From assembly GCA_020724105.1 (NCBI GenBank), contig DYHP01000001.1, positions 23,440 through 39,462 on the forward strand: 16,023 bases of DNA, in the 5' to 3' direction. The stretch is from Candidatus Methylomirabilis sp. (GTDB taxonomy: Bacteria; Patescibacteriota; Patescibacteriia; DYHP01). Positions 6,607-12,963 of this stretch are shown one piece after another (positions within the stretch are counted from its first letter, which is position 1; each line of letters opens with the position of its first letter). The notes below the pieces were generated by a model, which had not been told where the DNA came from, did not search any database, and worked only from the letters and a program-made list of their open reading frames with translations. The position numbers and the translations under genes were made by a program.

Positions 6607-7554
6607 TTATCTTCGCAAAATTATTTTTGCCAATTCCAGCCAATCTTCTATTTTCAATTCCTCCGCCCGCACGTTCGGATCTAATTTCAGATTTTCCAAA
6701 ATCTCCAAAATTTTTTCTTTGGACAAATTCAATAAGTACTTTAAATTATTCTGCAACTGCCGGCGGGGCGAGGCAAAACCGGTTCGAACCATTTTGAAAA
6801 TTTTTTCTTTTTCAAGGCCGCAATCTTCCAAAAATTTTCTACACCTGTCGTGCGGTTTGATTTTTATGATGGCGCTTGAAACTTTCGGCTGAGGAAAAAA
6901 GCAGTGCGGCGGAATCTCAGCGGCGATTTCCACGTCCCCATAAAATTGGACCGAGAAAGCCAGATAATTCATGCCTGCCCCGTGTTTATCATCGGGGTCG
7001 GGAGGGACGGCGGCGATTCTTTTGGCGACTTCCTTTTGCACCAAAAGCGTCAAGAGTTCCGGCGGCGTTTCTTTTACCCCCCCACCTTTCCCGGACATTG
7101 TTTCATCTGTCTCGCGCAGATTATTATCCCGTGGAAAGGCGGGGGAGTGAATCAAAAACTTTTCCAAAATAAGCGTCGTGATTTTATAAGGGATATTTGA
7201 AATTATTTTGTAATTTTTCAAATCCAACTCTTTGAGATTTAATTTCAGGACATTCTGGTGCACCAATTCTACATTTTTGAAATCTTTCAAAAATTCTTCC
7301 AAAATCCTTACCATTCTGCCGTCGACTTCAACGGCGACGACTCTGCCGGCGCGGCGCGCCAGTTCTATGGTCAAAACCCCCATTCCAGGCCCGATTTCCA
7401 AAACCGTATCGCTTCTTTTTAAATCCGAAACTTCAATGATTTTTGAAAGGGCCCAGCGGTCAACCAAAAAATTCTGCCCTCGTTCTTTGGTGGGCGACAA
7501 ATCGTATTTTTCGCAGATTTCTTTGACGGTTCTTATGTCGGATAAATCGAGCAT
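6607..7554 (-). CDS. ksgA: 16S rRNA A1518/A1519 dimethyltransferase KsgA (RsmA)
   Basis: SAM-dependent enzyme that dimethylates two adjacent adenines in the 3' hairpin of 16S rRNA during 30S maturation. The 315 residues include PTKERGQNFLVDRW at the start, the SAM-binding motif VLEIGPGMGVLT (51-62), acidic VVAVEVD (72-78) and the catalytic SNIPYKIT (119-126, NIPY for the usual NLPY). The helical C-terminal domain follows. Residues about 137-165 and 184-195 are extra relative to the usual family. The first insert is encoded by a palindrome at 7079-7145; the second (PPDPDDKHGAGM) covers a small ccccg/cgggg stem. No SD precedes the ATG, and the T-rich leader matches that of tsaC. Confidence 0.95.
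   Translation of the reverse strand: MLDLSDIRTVKEICEKYDLSPTKERGQNFLVDRWALSKIIEVSDLKRSDTVLEIGPGMGVLTIELARRAGRVVAVEVDGRMVRILEEFLKDFKNVELVHQNVLKLNLKELDLKNYKIISNIPYKITTLILEKFLIHSPAFPRDNNLRETDETMSGKGGGVKETPPELLTLLVQKEVAKRIAAVPPDPDDKHGAGMNYLAFSVQFYGDVEIAAEIPPHCFFPQPKVSSAIIKIKPHDRCRKFLEDCGLEKEKIFKMVRTGFASPRRQLQNNLKYLLNLSKEKILEILENLKLDPNVRAEELKIEDWLELAKIILRR
7079..7145. repeat. Palindromic insertion inside ksgA
   Basis: Arms cccccacctttcc (7079-7091) and ggaaaggcggggg (7133-7145) pair over 13 bp with one mismatch. The in-frame product is the low-complexity segment around SPAFPRDNN...MSGKGGGVKE, located between the NIPY motif and the LLVQKEVA helix. Confidence 0.75.
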
Positions 7555-7736
7555 ATTTACAAAATCAAAAATTAAAAACCAAATACCAAAAAGAAATTTT
7601 GAATTTTTAATTTTAAATTTTTATTGAATTTTCAATTTCAAATTTCAAAACGGTTTTAAATGTTTAAAAATTAAGTAAATAAAAATTGTTTAAAAATTTT
7701 AAATTATAAATTAAAAATTGAAAGATGTTTTTGGTT
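7555..7736. other. AT-rich ksgA-tsaC spacer with low-complexity repeats
   Basis: 182 bp of short A/T-rich direct and inverted repeats (aaattttaaat-type words). No gene, SD or GC-rich hairpin was seen. The part touching the ksgA start (7559-7583) recurs at the tsaC start (8332-8356). Confidence 0.6.
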
Positions 7737-8327
7737 TCATAAGACTGGTCCTTTTCTCAAAATTTCGATCTCCCCATCTTTGACTTGAATTATCGTGGAC
7801 GGTTTTCTCTTTTTGAGTTTTCCGCCATCTAAAATCAAATCCGGTTGATGCTTTTTATTTTCAAACTGTTTTAAAACATCTTTAATGCTATAACACTCTC
7901 CCTTCCCCGAAATGTTGGCGGAGGTGGAAACAATCGGTCTGTCGAGTTTTGAAGACAAAAATCTGGCAATTTTTGAATCAGGAACTCTTACGGCAATCCG
8001 CAATCCCGAATCCCGAATCCCGAATCCCGAACCCTTTATTTCAAGTACTAAGGATAATGGAGCTGGCCAATATTTTTTCGCCAAACGAAGTTCCTGCGGG
8101 GTGAACTTGAAAAATTTTTTCGCCAAGTTTAATGAGCCGACGATTGTGGGCAAGGCTTTTGCCGCCGGACGGTTTTTTATTTTATAAATTCTTTTTACCG
8201 CCTTTTTATTAAGGGCATCGCAACCCAAACCGTAAGCAGTGTCGGTCGGGTAAACTATTACTCTGTCGCCTTGAAGTAAAGCAACGGCTTTCTTAAGTGA
8301 ACCTGCGGCGGTTTTTAAAACCAACAT
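7737..8327 (-). CDS. tsaC: L-threonylcarbamoyladenylate synthase (TsaC/Sua5 family)
   Basis: It makes threonylcarbamoyl-AMP from threonine, bicarbonate and ATP for t6A37 modification of ANN-decoding tRNAs. About 196 residues are read from the ATG at 8325-8327. A GTG two codons upstream (8331-8333) is possible but less likely, because the ATG context (AATATG) matches that of ksgA. Visible motifs are IVYPTDTAYGLGCDA, the KNRPAAKALPTIV segment, YWPAPLSLVL (for the usual WPGPLT), RVP, STSANISG and PSTIIQV. There is no C-terminal Sua5 domain, so it is the short TsaC form. Four tandem heptamers insert GFGIRDSGL before RIAVRVP. It ends in TGA. Confidence 0.93.
   Translation of the reverse strand: MLVLKTAAGSLKKAVALLQGDRVIVYPTDTAYGLGCDALNKKAVKRIYKIKNRPAAKALPTIVGSLNLAKKFFKFTPQELRLAKKYWPAPLSLVLEIKGSGFGIRDSGLRIAVRVPDSKIARFLSSKLDRPIVSTSANISGKGECYSIKDVLKQFENKKHQPDLILDGGKLKKRKPSTIIQVKDGEIEILRKGPVL
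8002..8034. repeat. Heptamer tandem repeat inside tsaC
   Basis: Four perfect copies of aatcccg (8002-8008, 8009-8015, 8016-8022, 8023-8029) plus a partial fifth. Three units are 21 bp, so the frame is preserved by multiples of three units. The encoded peptide is GFGIRDSGL. Confidence 0.9.
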
Positions 8328-8417
8328 ATTCACAAAATCAAAAATTAAAAACCAAAAATCAAAAACAAAAACATTAAAACACGAAAACTATATTTTTGTA
8401 TTTTTGCATATTTGTTT
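8328..8417. other. AT-rich tsaC-prfB spacer sharing a leader sequence with ksgA
   Basis: 90 bp of A/T-rich DNA. The first ~30 bases upstream of the tsaC ATG nearly match those upstream of ksgA, with a 25-base core shared exactly (7559-7583 and 8332-8356, beginning acaaaatcaaaaatt). Farther along, near 8425-8450, runs of ttggtctttggtttttgg overlap the end of prfB. Confidence 0.65.
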
Positions 8418-9560
8418 TTAATCTTTGGTCTTTGGTTTTTGGTCTTTTTTGAGGTATTCTTCCACAAATCTCTCCAACTTTCCGTCCAGTACTGCTTCAG
8501 GGTCTGTTTCCTCATACTCCGTCCTGTGGTCTTTTACCAGTTTGTACGGATGCAGAACGTAACTGCGGATTTGGTTGCTCCACGCCGCGGCTTTGTGTTT
8601 CCCTTTGATTTTTTTCTTTTCCGCTTCTTTTTCTTCTTGATAAATTTGGAACAATTTGGCGCGCAAAATTTTCATCGCCGAGTCCTTGTTTTGCGCCTGC
8701 GAACGCTCGGTTTGGCAAGCAACCGCGATTCCGCTTGGAATATGGGTGATGCGCACGGCGGATTCGGTTTTCTGCACCGACTGGCCGCCATGTCCTGATG
8801 CCAAAAAGGTGTCTATTTTTAAATCTTTCGGGTCGATTTTTATGTCAACCTCGGCAAGCTCGGGCAAAACTTCAATCAAAGCAAAAGAAGTATGGCGCAT
8901 TTTTTCCGCGTCAAACGGCGAAATCCGCACCAAGCGATGAACTCCGTGTTCTGATTTTAAATATCCGTAGGCATATTGGCCTTCAACCGAAATTGTCGCG
9001 CTTTTAATTCCCGCTTCTCCGCCGCGGTGCTCGTCTAAAATTCTCGCGCGAAATCCTTTTCGTTCGGCGTAGCGGCTGAGCATCCGCAAAAGCATCTCCG
9101 CCCAATCTTGCGCGTCGGTTCCGCCCGTGCCCGCGTGGAAAGAAACAATGGCGTTGTTTTTGTCGTATTCGCTGCGGAATAAAAGTTCAACTTCAAAATT
9201 GGCGACGCCTTTTTCGATTTCAGCGATTTTCTTTTCAATTTCCTCGCGCACCCCCTCCATCTCCCCCTGTTCCGACCGAGGCGTCGGGATAGGGGGAGAA
9301 AAAGTGGGGGTCTTCCGGGCGATGGCCAAAGCGTCCTTAATGCCTTTTTCCAATTTTTCAAAATTCTCAATCTTTTTCTTAATTCCCGCGTGTTTTTCCG
9401 TTGTTTCCCGCGCCTTTTCGGCGTCTTTCCAAAAGTCGGGCTTGGCCATTGTTTTTTCAAGCATTCTCGCCTCATTTTTCAATTTATCCAAATTCAAAAA
9501 CTCGCCTATTTCTTTAAGGCGATTCCAGAGTTGCTCTAACTTTTGAACCAAATCCTGCAT
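8418..9560 (-). CDS. prfB: Peptide chain release factor 2 (RF2)
   Basis: Class I release factor that terminates at UGA and UAA. Its 380 residues carry the stop-recognition tripeptide SPF (about 214-216, in VRISPFDAEK), which marks RF2 not RF1, and the catalytic GGQ (about 258-260, in ASGHGGQSVQKTESAVR). The reading frame is open from ATG to stop, so the autoregulatory programmed +1 frameshift near codon 25 found in many prfB genes is absent. Residues about 84-104 (TPTFSPPIPTPRSEQGEMEG) are a proline-rich insertion, encoded by a nested palindrome within the coiled-coil of domain 1. The gap to the upstream DUF4870 gene is the second copy of the switch-like element. No SD is present. Confidence 0.97.
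   Translation of the reverse strand: MQDLVQKLEQLWNRLKEIGEFLNLDKLKNEARMLEKTMAKPDFWKDAEKARETTEKHAGIKKKIENFEKLEKGIKDALAIARKTPTFSPPIPTPRSEQGEMEGVREEIEKKIAEIEKGVANFEVELLFRSEYDKNNAIVSFHAGTGGTDAQDWAEMLLRMLSRYAERKGFRARILDEHRGGEAGIKSATISVEGQYAYGYLKSEHGVHRLVRISPFDAEKMRHTSFALIEVLPELAEVDIKIDPKDLKIDTFLASGHGGQSVQKTESAVRITHIPSGIAVACQTERSQAQNKDSAMKILRAKLFQIYQEEKEAEKKKIKGKHKAAAWSNQIRSYVLHPYKLVKDHRTEYEETDPEAVLDGKLERFVEEYLKKDQKPKTKD
9250..9311. repeat. Nested palindrome inserted in frame in prfB
   Basis: Three concentric arm pairs: accccc/gggggt (9250-9255 with 9306-9311), ctccccct/agggggag (9261-9268 with 9291-9298), and ccgac/gtcgg (9272-9276 with 9283-9287). The span of 62 bp matches the ~21-residue extra segment of RF2. 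The inner ccgac/gtcgg core resembles intergenic hairpins in this window. Confidence 0.8.
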
Positions 9561-9566
9561 AAACCA

Positions 9567-9654
9567 TTATGCAAATCTACAAATCTTATGCCAATTTTCA
9601 AATTGCGAATTTGCAATTTGTAGATTGGCATAGAATTCGCGGATTAGCATAATG
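9567..9654. repeat. Switch-like repeated intergenic element, copy B (upstream of prfB)
   Basis: Second copy of the element at 3937-4027. Stem a is 9574-9584 with 9616-9626 (11 bp, perfect). Stem b is 9587-9595 with 9624-9632 (9 bp, perfect). The two pairings cross, and their right arms overlap. A central hairpin aaattgc/gcaattt lies between them. It ends one base from the preceding stop codon and begins six bases from the prfB ATG. Confidence 0.85.
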
Positions 9655-9655
9655 T

Positions 9656-10021
9656 CTAAATCTTAATTTGTCTCGCATACTTCCCGAGTATTGGTATCTC
9701 CCATTCCTCTCCCTTCATTGTTTTTACAATGCCAACTACCGAAATGACAAACAGCAAAAAAACCGCCAATTGCCCGACAAGCGGAACCCAGCTCAATAAA
9801 CTCACCGCGAGCCAGCAGACGAGCAAAACCAATCCTTGTCTGGCGTGGAATTCCACAAAAGCGCTCTCTTCGTTCGCCTTCGCGGACAAACGCTGACCTT
9901 GATCCAATCGCGGACTTGCGCGGAATTTTCGACCAAAAAATACTGGGATTAAACACAGCACCCAAACATAAGACAATGCCGCAAACATCTTTTCGTTTTT
10001 TGAAATTTGATTGTTCTCCAT
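9656..10021 (-). CDS. DUF4870/Tic20-like small membrane protein
   Basis: A 121-residue integral membrane protein of unknown function. It has a hydrophobic helix at about 12-30, then FVEFHARQGLVLLVCWLAVSLLSWVPLVG and a further helix (about 56-100). It ends in the characteristic GEEWEIPILGKYARQIKI. The FHARQGLVL and W-IP-LGKYA features match DUF4870-type proteins common in small-genome bacteria; the assignment is by recognition, not search. Residues about 31-52 (RKFRASPRLDQGQRLSAKAN...) interrupt the usual short loop before FVEFHA. They are encoded by DNA with a direct repeat tcgcggac (9880-9887, 9908-9915), which suggests another repeat-derived insert. A promoter lies within 10 bp of the ATG. 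It is first in the run toward prfB, tsaC and ksgA. Confidence 0.8.
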   Translation of the reverse strand: MENNQISKNEKMFAALSYVWVLCLIPVFFGRKFRASPRLDQGQRLSAKANEESAFVEFHARQGLVLLVCWLAVSLLSWVPLVGQLAVFLLFVISVVGIVKTMKGEEWEIPILGKYARQIKI

Positions 10022-10029
10022 ACTATTTT

Positions 10030-10058
10030 AGTATATAAAATTTAGATTAAAAATTCAA
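10030..10058 (-). promoter_or_regulatory. Promoter for the DUF4870 gene, predicting a leaderless mRNA
   Basis: Minus-strand TTGAAT (10053-10058), 17-bp spacer, TATACT (10030-10035). Only eight bases separate the -10 from the ATG (10019-10021), so the transcript would start at or within about two bases of the start codon. Confidence 0.7.
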
Positions 10059-10228
10059 GGGGGTTGATCCCGCGAATTTTACCCTCCCAAGTTTTAGCTT
10101 GCCCGCCCAAATTTCTTTGAAATTTGCGGTGGGTGAACAAAATTTGGGAGGGTGAAGATAAATTTTAGAGGCCTCTATTATGGGGGTTACTACTATGGGG
10201 ATTACTACGGAAATCCCTACTTTGTAAT

Positions 10229-10254
10229 AGTTTGATAATTCAAATTATCAAACT
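10229..10254. repeat. 12-bp perfect palindrome
   Basis: agtttgataatt (10229-10240), loop ca, complement (10243-10254). It is AT-rich and isolated from genes. An operator-like or structural role is possible but unsupported. Confidence 0.8.
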
Positions 10255-10303
10255 TTAAAATGCGCGTCGCGACAGATTTTCATAACTCCCCCTACCCCGG
10301 ATA

Positions 10304-10359
10304 GTAGAAACAAGTTTCACCCAGTATAATCACGAAGTATCTATACTGGGTTTCACTAC
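10304..10359. repeat. Hairpin sharing a 15-mer with the thioredoxin-gene upstream region
   Basis: acccagtata (10319-10328) pairs with tatactgggt (10342-10351); outer gtag/ctac ends are at 10304-10307 and 10356-10359. The left arm contains agaaacaagtttcac (10306-10320), whose complement recurs at 13269-13283 inside another small hairpin. Confidence 0.7.
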
Positions 10360-10404
10360 CAGGCGCCCCCTCTTATTTTAAGAGGGGGGATAATTGTGCA
10401 ACTC

Positions 10405-10437
10405 AAAAACCGCCCCGACTTGAGGTCGGGGCGGTTT
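10405..10437 (-). terminator. Rho-independent terminator of groEL
   Basis: A 13-bp GC-rich stem, 10407-10419 with 10425-10437, and 5-nt loop. On the minus strand it is followed by TTTTT. It lies 38 bp past the groEL stop codon. It is the strongest terminator in the window. Confidence 0.9.
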
Positions 10438-10474
10438 AAATATTAGTGTAATCTGTGATAAAAAATCAGTGGTC

Positions 10475-12121
10475 TTAGTACATTTCAGGCGGCATTTGAG
10501 GAGTGTGCGAACAACTGTCTTTCTTTTCCGGTTTGTCAGTAACCACGGCTTCGGTTATGAGCAAAAGGCCGGCAACCGAAACCGCGTTCTGCAAAGCGGC
10601 GCGGACCACTTTTGTCGGGTCAACAATGCCGGCTGTCACCAAATCTTCATATTCGTCTTTTGCCGCGTTGTAACCATACGATAAAACTTTATTTTCAAAT
10701 TTCACTTTATTAACCACCACAGAACCTTCTTTGCCGGCGTTAACGGCGATTTGCCTTATCGGCTCTTCCAAAACCCGGCGCAAAATATCCAAACCGACTT
10801 TTTCTTCGCCATCAATATCCGCTTCGCTGAGCATTGACACCGAACGCAAAAGCGCCACTCCGCCGCCGGGAACTATTCCTTCTTCGATCGCCGCTTTTGT
10901 CGCCGCCACCGCATCTTCAATGCGCATTTTCTTTTCTTTCATTTCGGTCTCTGTCGCGGCGCCGACTTTAATTACCGCCACGCCGCCGACAAGTTTTGCC
11001 AACCGTTCCTGCAATTTTTCTTTGTCAAAATCCGAAGTCGATTGTTCCAATTCTTTTCTAATTTGCGCCACTCTGGCTTTGATTTTTGATTCCTCGCCCC
11101 TGCCTTCAATAATAGTGGTGTTTTCTTTTGTGGCAATCACTTTTCTTGCTCTGCCTAAATGCTCCAAGCCAACCGACTCCATTTTTAAACCAACTTCCTC
11201 GGTAATAACTTTCCCGCCGGTTAAAATCGCCATATCCTGCAACATCTCCTTGCGTCTGTCGCCGAATCCCGGCGCTTTTATCGCCAGAGCATTAAACGCG
11301 CCGCGAAGCTTGTTGACGACCAGCGTGGTGAGCGCTTCGCCTTCAACCTCATCGGCAATAATCACCAGTTCTTTTTTGCCCGTTTCGGCGAGTTTCTGCA
11401 AAAGCGACAAAATATCCTGGATCGAAGAAATCTTTTTGTCAGTGATTAAAATATAAGGATCTTCATATTCGGCTTCCATTCTGTCGGGGTTGGTAATCAT
11501 ATACGGCGAAACGTATCCCTTGTCAAAACGCATACCCTTAACCACTTCTTTTGTGACGCCGAAGGATTGTGATTCTTCAACAGTCACAACCACATCTTTC
11601 ACATCACCGATGCTTTCGGAAACTTCGGTAATCGCCTCGGCGATAATTTTGCCAATTTCGGGGTCATTGGCGGAAATGGAAGCGACTTGGGTAATTTCTT
11701 CTTTTGAAGAAATGTCTTTTTTGATTTTTTTCAAATATCCGACCACTTTTTCGACTCCTTTTTCCAAACCGCGCTTGATGGCGATTGGACTGGCGCCCGC
11801 GGCGATGTTTTTAAAACCCTCGCTCACGATAATTTGGGTGAGAAGCGTGGCGGTGGTGGTGCCGTCGCCGGCAATGTCGCCAGTTTTCGAAGCAACCTCT
11901 TTAACTAAACTCGCGCCGACATTTTCAAACTTGTCTTCAAGTTCAATATCTTTCGCCACGGTTACGCCGTCTTTGGTAATTACTGGCGAACCGTAGCCCC
12001 TGTCCAAAATAACATTTCTGCCCTTGGGACCAAGGGTTATTTTTACAGCATTAGATAATTGGTCAACGCCTTTTTTAATTGATTGACGAGCTTTCTCGTC
12101 GAATAGTAATTGCTTACTCAT
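10475..12121 (-). CDS. groEL: 60-kDa chaperonin GroEL
   Basis: ATP-dependent folding chamber that works with GroES. It has 548 residues from MSKQLLFDEKARQSIKKGVDQL, a normal length. Visible motifs are LGPKGRNVILDRGYGSPVITKDGVTVAKDIELED, the nucleotide-binding VGDGTTTATLL-type motif (GDIAGDGTTTATLL), and GGGVALLR, characteristic of the equatorial domain. The C-terminus ends SCSHTPQMPPEMY instead of a glycine-methionine repeat tail. An in-frame GTG five codons earlier (12134-12136) is possible, but the ATG at 12119-12121 fits the family start. Neither has an SD. It lies 208 bp downstream of groES, unusually far, so it may have its own promoter. Confidence 0.98.
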   Translation of the reverse strand: MSKQLLFDEKARQSIKKGVDQLSNAVKITLGPKGRNVILDRGYGSPVITKDGVTVAKDIELEDKFENVGASLVKEVASKTGDIAGDGTTTATLLTQIIVSEGFKNIAAGASPIAIKRGLEKGVEKVVGYLKKIKKDISSKEEITQVASISANDPEIGKIIAEAITEVSESIGDVKDVVVTVEESQSFGVTKEVVKGMRFDKGYVSPYMITNPDRMEAEYEDPYILITDKKISSIQDILSLLQKLAETGKKELVIIADEVEGEALTTLVVNKLRGAFNALAIKAPGFGDRRKEMLQDMAILTGGKVITEEVGLKMESVGLEHLGRARKVIATKENTTIIEGRGEESKIKARVAQIRKELEQSTSDFDKEKLQERLAKLVGGVAVIKVGAATETEMKEKKMRIEDAVAATKAAIEEGIVPGGGVALLRSVSMLSEADIDGEEKVGLDILRRVLEEPIRQIAVNAGKEGSVVVNKVKFENKVLSYGYNAAKDEYEDLVTAGIVDPTKVVRAALQNAVSVAGLLLITEAVVTDKPEKKDSCSHTPQMPPEMY

Positions 12122-12329
12122 ATTTATAGAAGCCACGAAACGCCATCACCCCAGTATCAAAGCCCGACGAGGAGCCCACCACTTAGGATGGTTTTCTCTC
12201 GGAACTCGCCTTCGGCTTTCGCAGATAATTTTCGTGACATTATACTGCGGCTTGATACGGGGCAGGTAACGCTATTTAACGCCAGAAAATATGGCGTGAA
12301 TTGGCGTAGTTATGGCGTAAAATGGCGAT
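12122..12329. promoter_or_regulatory. Structured groES-groEL spacer with phased repeats
   Basis: It contains four TGGCG words starting at 12292, 12302, 12313 and 12323, spaced 10-11 bp, plus inverted copies near 12268-12283. A minus-strand TATAAT (12239-12244) could serve groEL, though its -35 is poor. Imperfect inverted arms, ccccagtatcaaagcc (about 12149-12164) and ggcttgatacgggg (12249-12262), surround it. A 7-bp pair cacgaaa/tttcgtg (12134-12140, 12230-12236) could fold the groEL leader. Confidence 0.55.
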
Positions 12330-12617
12330 TTACTCAATAATCGCTAAAATCTCGGACTCCGAAAGGATGAGGTATTCTTTGCCGCCATCCTTCACTTCGT
12401 CCGGACTGTATTTTTTAAAAATAACCGTATCGCCGACTTTAACCGACATCGGGGCTCTTTGGCCGTTTTCCAAAAGACGGCCCCCTCCCACGGCAATAAC
12501 TTTGCCCTTTTCCGGCTTTTCTTTTTCCGCCGTATCAGGCAAAATAATCCCGCCCTTAGATATCTCGTCCGACTTTAACGGCTCAACGATTATTCTGTCG
12601 TTTAATGGTTTTAACAT
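12330..12617 (-). CDS. groES: 10-kDa co-chaperonin GroES
   Basis: Heptameric lid of the GroEL chamber. The 95 residues have the usual opening MLKPLNDRIIVEPLKSDEISKGGIILP; the mobile loop is in the SDEISKGGIILPDTAEKEKPEKG segment. VIAVGGG and the closing KEYLILSESEILAII are also typical. The ATG at 12615-12617 has only a weak GGAA upstream. It is first in the groES-groEL order. Its own promoter is about 205 bp upstream, so the mRNA would carry a long leader full of hairpins. No CIRCE (TTAGCACTC-N9-GAGTGCTAA) was found. Confidence 0.97.
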   Translation of the reverse strand: MLKPLNDRIIVEPLKSDEISKGGIILPDTAEKEKPEKGKVIAVGGGRLLENGQRAPMSVKVGDTVIFKKYSPDEVKDGGKEYLILSESEILAIIE

Positions 12618-12822
12618 AGAAATTTATTCCGATAAATCGGAACAAAATTTACTCATTTCATTCGCGAAATTTACTCCTCCGACTTCAAGTCGGAGTCGCG
12701 AAATTTGCTTCGCGGAATATCGTCCCGACGATATGTCGGGGCAAATTTCAGGGAGCCCTGTCATTCAACAGGCCCAACTCCGCGACCGAATTACTAGTTA
12801 CTAATTTTTATTATCTTACTAT
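12618..12822. repeat. Long hairpin-rich groES 5' leader
   Basis: About 205 bp between the predicted start of transcription and groES. Stems: ttccgat/atcggaa (12627-12642), ctccgact/agtcggag (12677-12695), cccgac/gtcggg (12724-12740). A direct repeat tcgcgaaattt (12662-12672, 12696-12706) flanks the second stem. No gene was seen. Confidence 0.65.
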
Positions 12823-12836
12823 TTTTATTATCTTAC
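12804..12836. repeat. 16-bp direct duplication at the groES promoter
   Basis: atttttattatcttac occurs at 12804-12819 and 12821-12836, period 17. Each copy carries a minus-strand TAAGAT, so the -10 box is duplicated. Confidence 0.85.
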
Positions 12837-12858
12837 CAAAGGTCTGAAAATTTGTCAA
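12830..12858 (-). promoter_or_regulatory. Sigma-70-type promoter for groES-groEL
   Basis: Minus-strand TTGACA (12853-12858), 17-bp spacer, TAAGAT (12830-12835); predicted start near 12823. No heat-shock sigma-32-like or CIRCE/HrcA element was recognised, so any heat control would have to come from elsewhere, for instance the leader. Confidence 0.7.
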
Positions 12859-12866
12859 GCACGAAC

Positions 12867-12898
12867 AAAAAATTACCCCAACAAAGGTCGGGGTAATT
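12867..12898 (-). terminator. Terminator of the micropeptide gene
   Basis: aattacccc (12871-12879) pairs with ggggtaatt (12890-12898). On the minus strand it is followed by TTTTTT. It lies just upstream of the groES promoter and about 65 bp past the micropeptide stop. A second stem, ttaaaaatc/gatttttaa (12913-12938), precedes it. Confidence 0.75.
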
Positions 12899-12963
12899 AA
12901 GGGCAATTCTGCTTAAAAATCGAAGAAATGATTTTTAAAATGCTAACAGGAGTCGCTCCGCTA

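Larger units (their letters stand above)
10059..10404. other. Non-coding repeat-rich region between the DUF4870 and groEL genes
   Basis: No convincing gene was seen. From left to right it has a ~73-bp imperfect hairpin with accctcccaa/ttgggagggt ends (10081-10153), a tyrosine/glycine-coding direct-repeat tract (10173-10215), a 12-bp palindrome (10229-10254), a longer hairpin with gtag/ctac ends (10304-10359), and ccccctctt/aagaggggg (10366-10388). Confidence 0.7.

Noticed and set aside
8412..9546. Several plus-strand frames over prfB
   Set aside because: Antisense shadows; RF2 motifs SPF and GGQ fix the coding strand.
12618..12860. CIRCE/HrcA operator upstream of groES
   Set aside because: No TTAGCACTC or GAGTGCTAA half-site was found; the inverted repeats present have other sequences.
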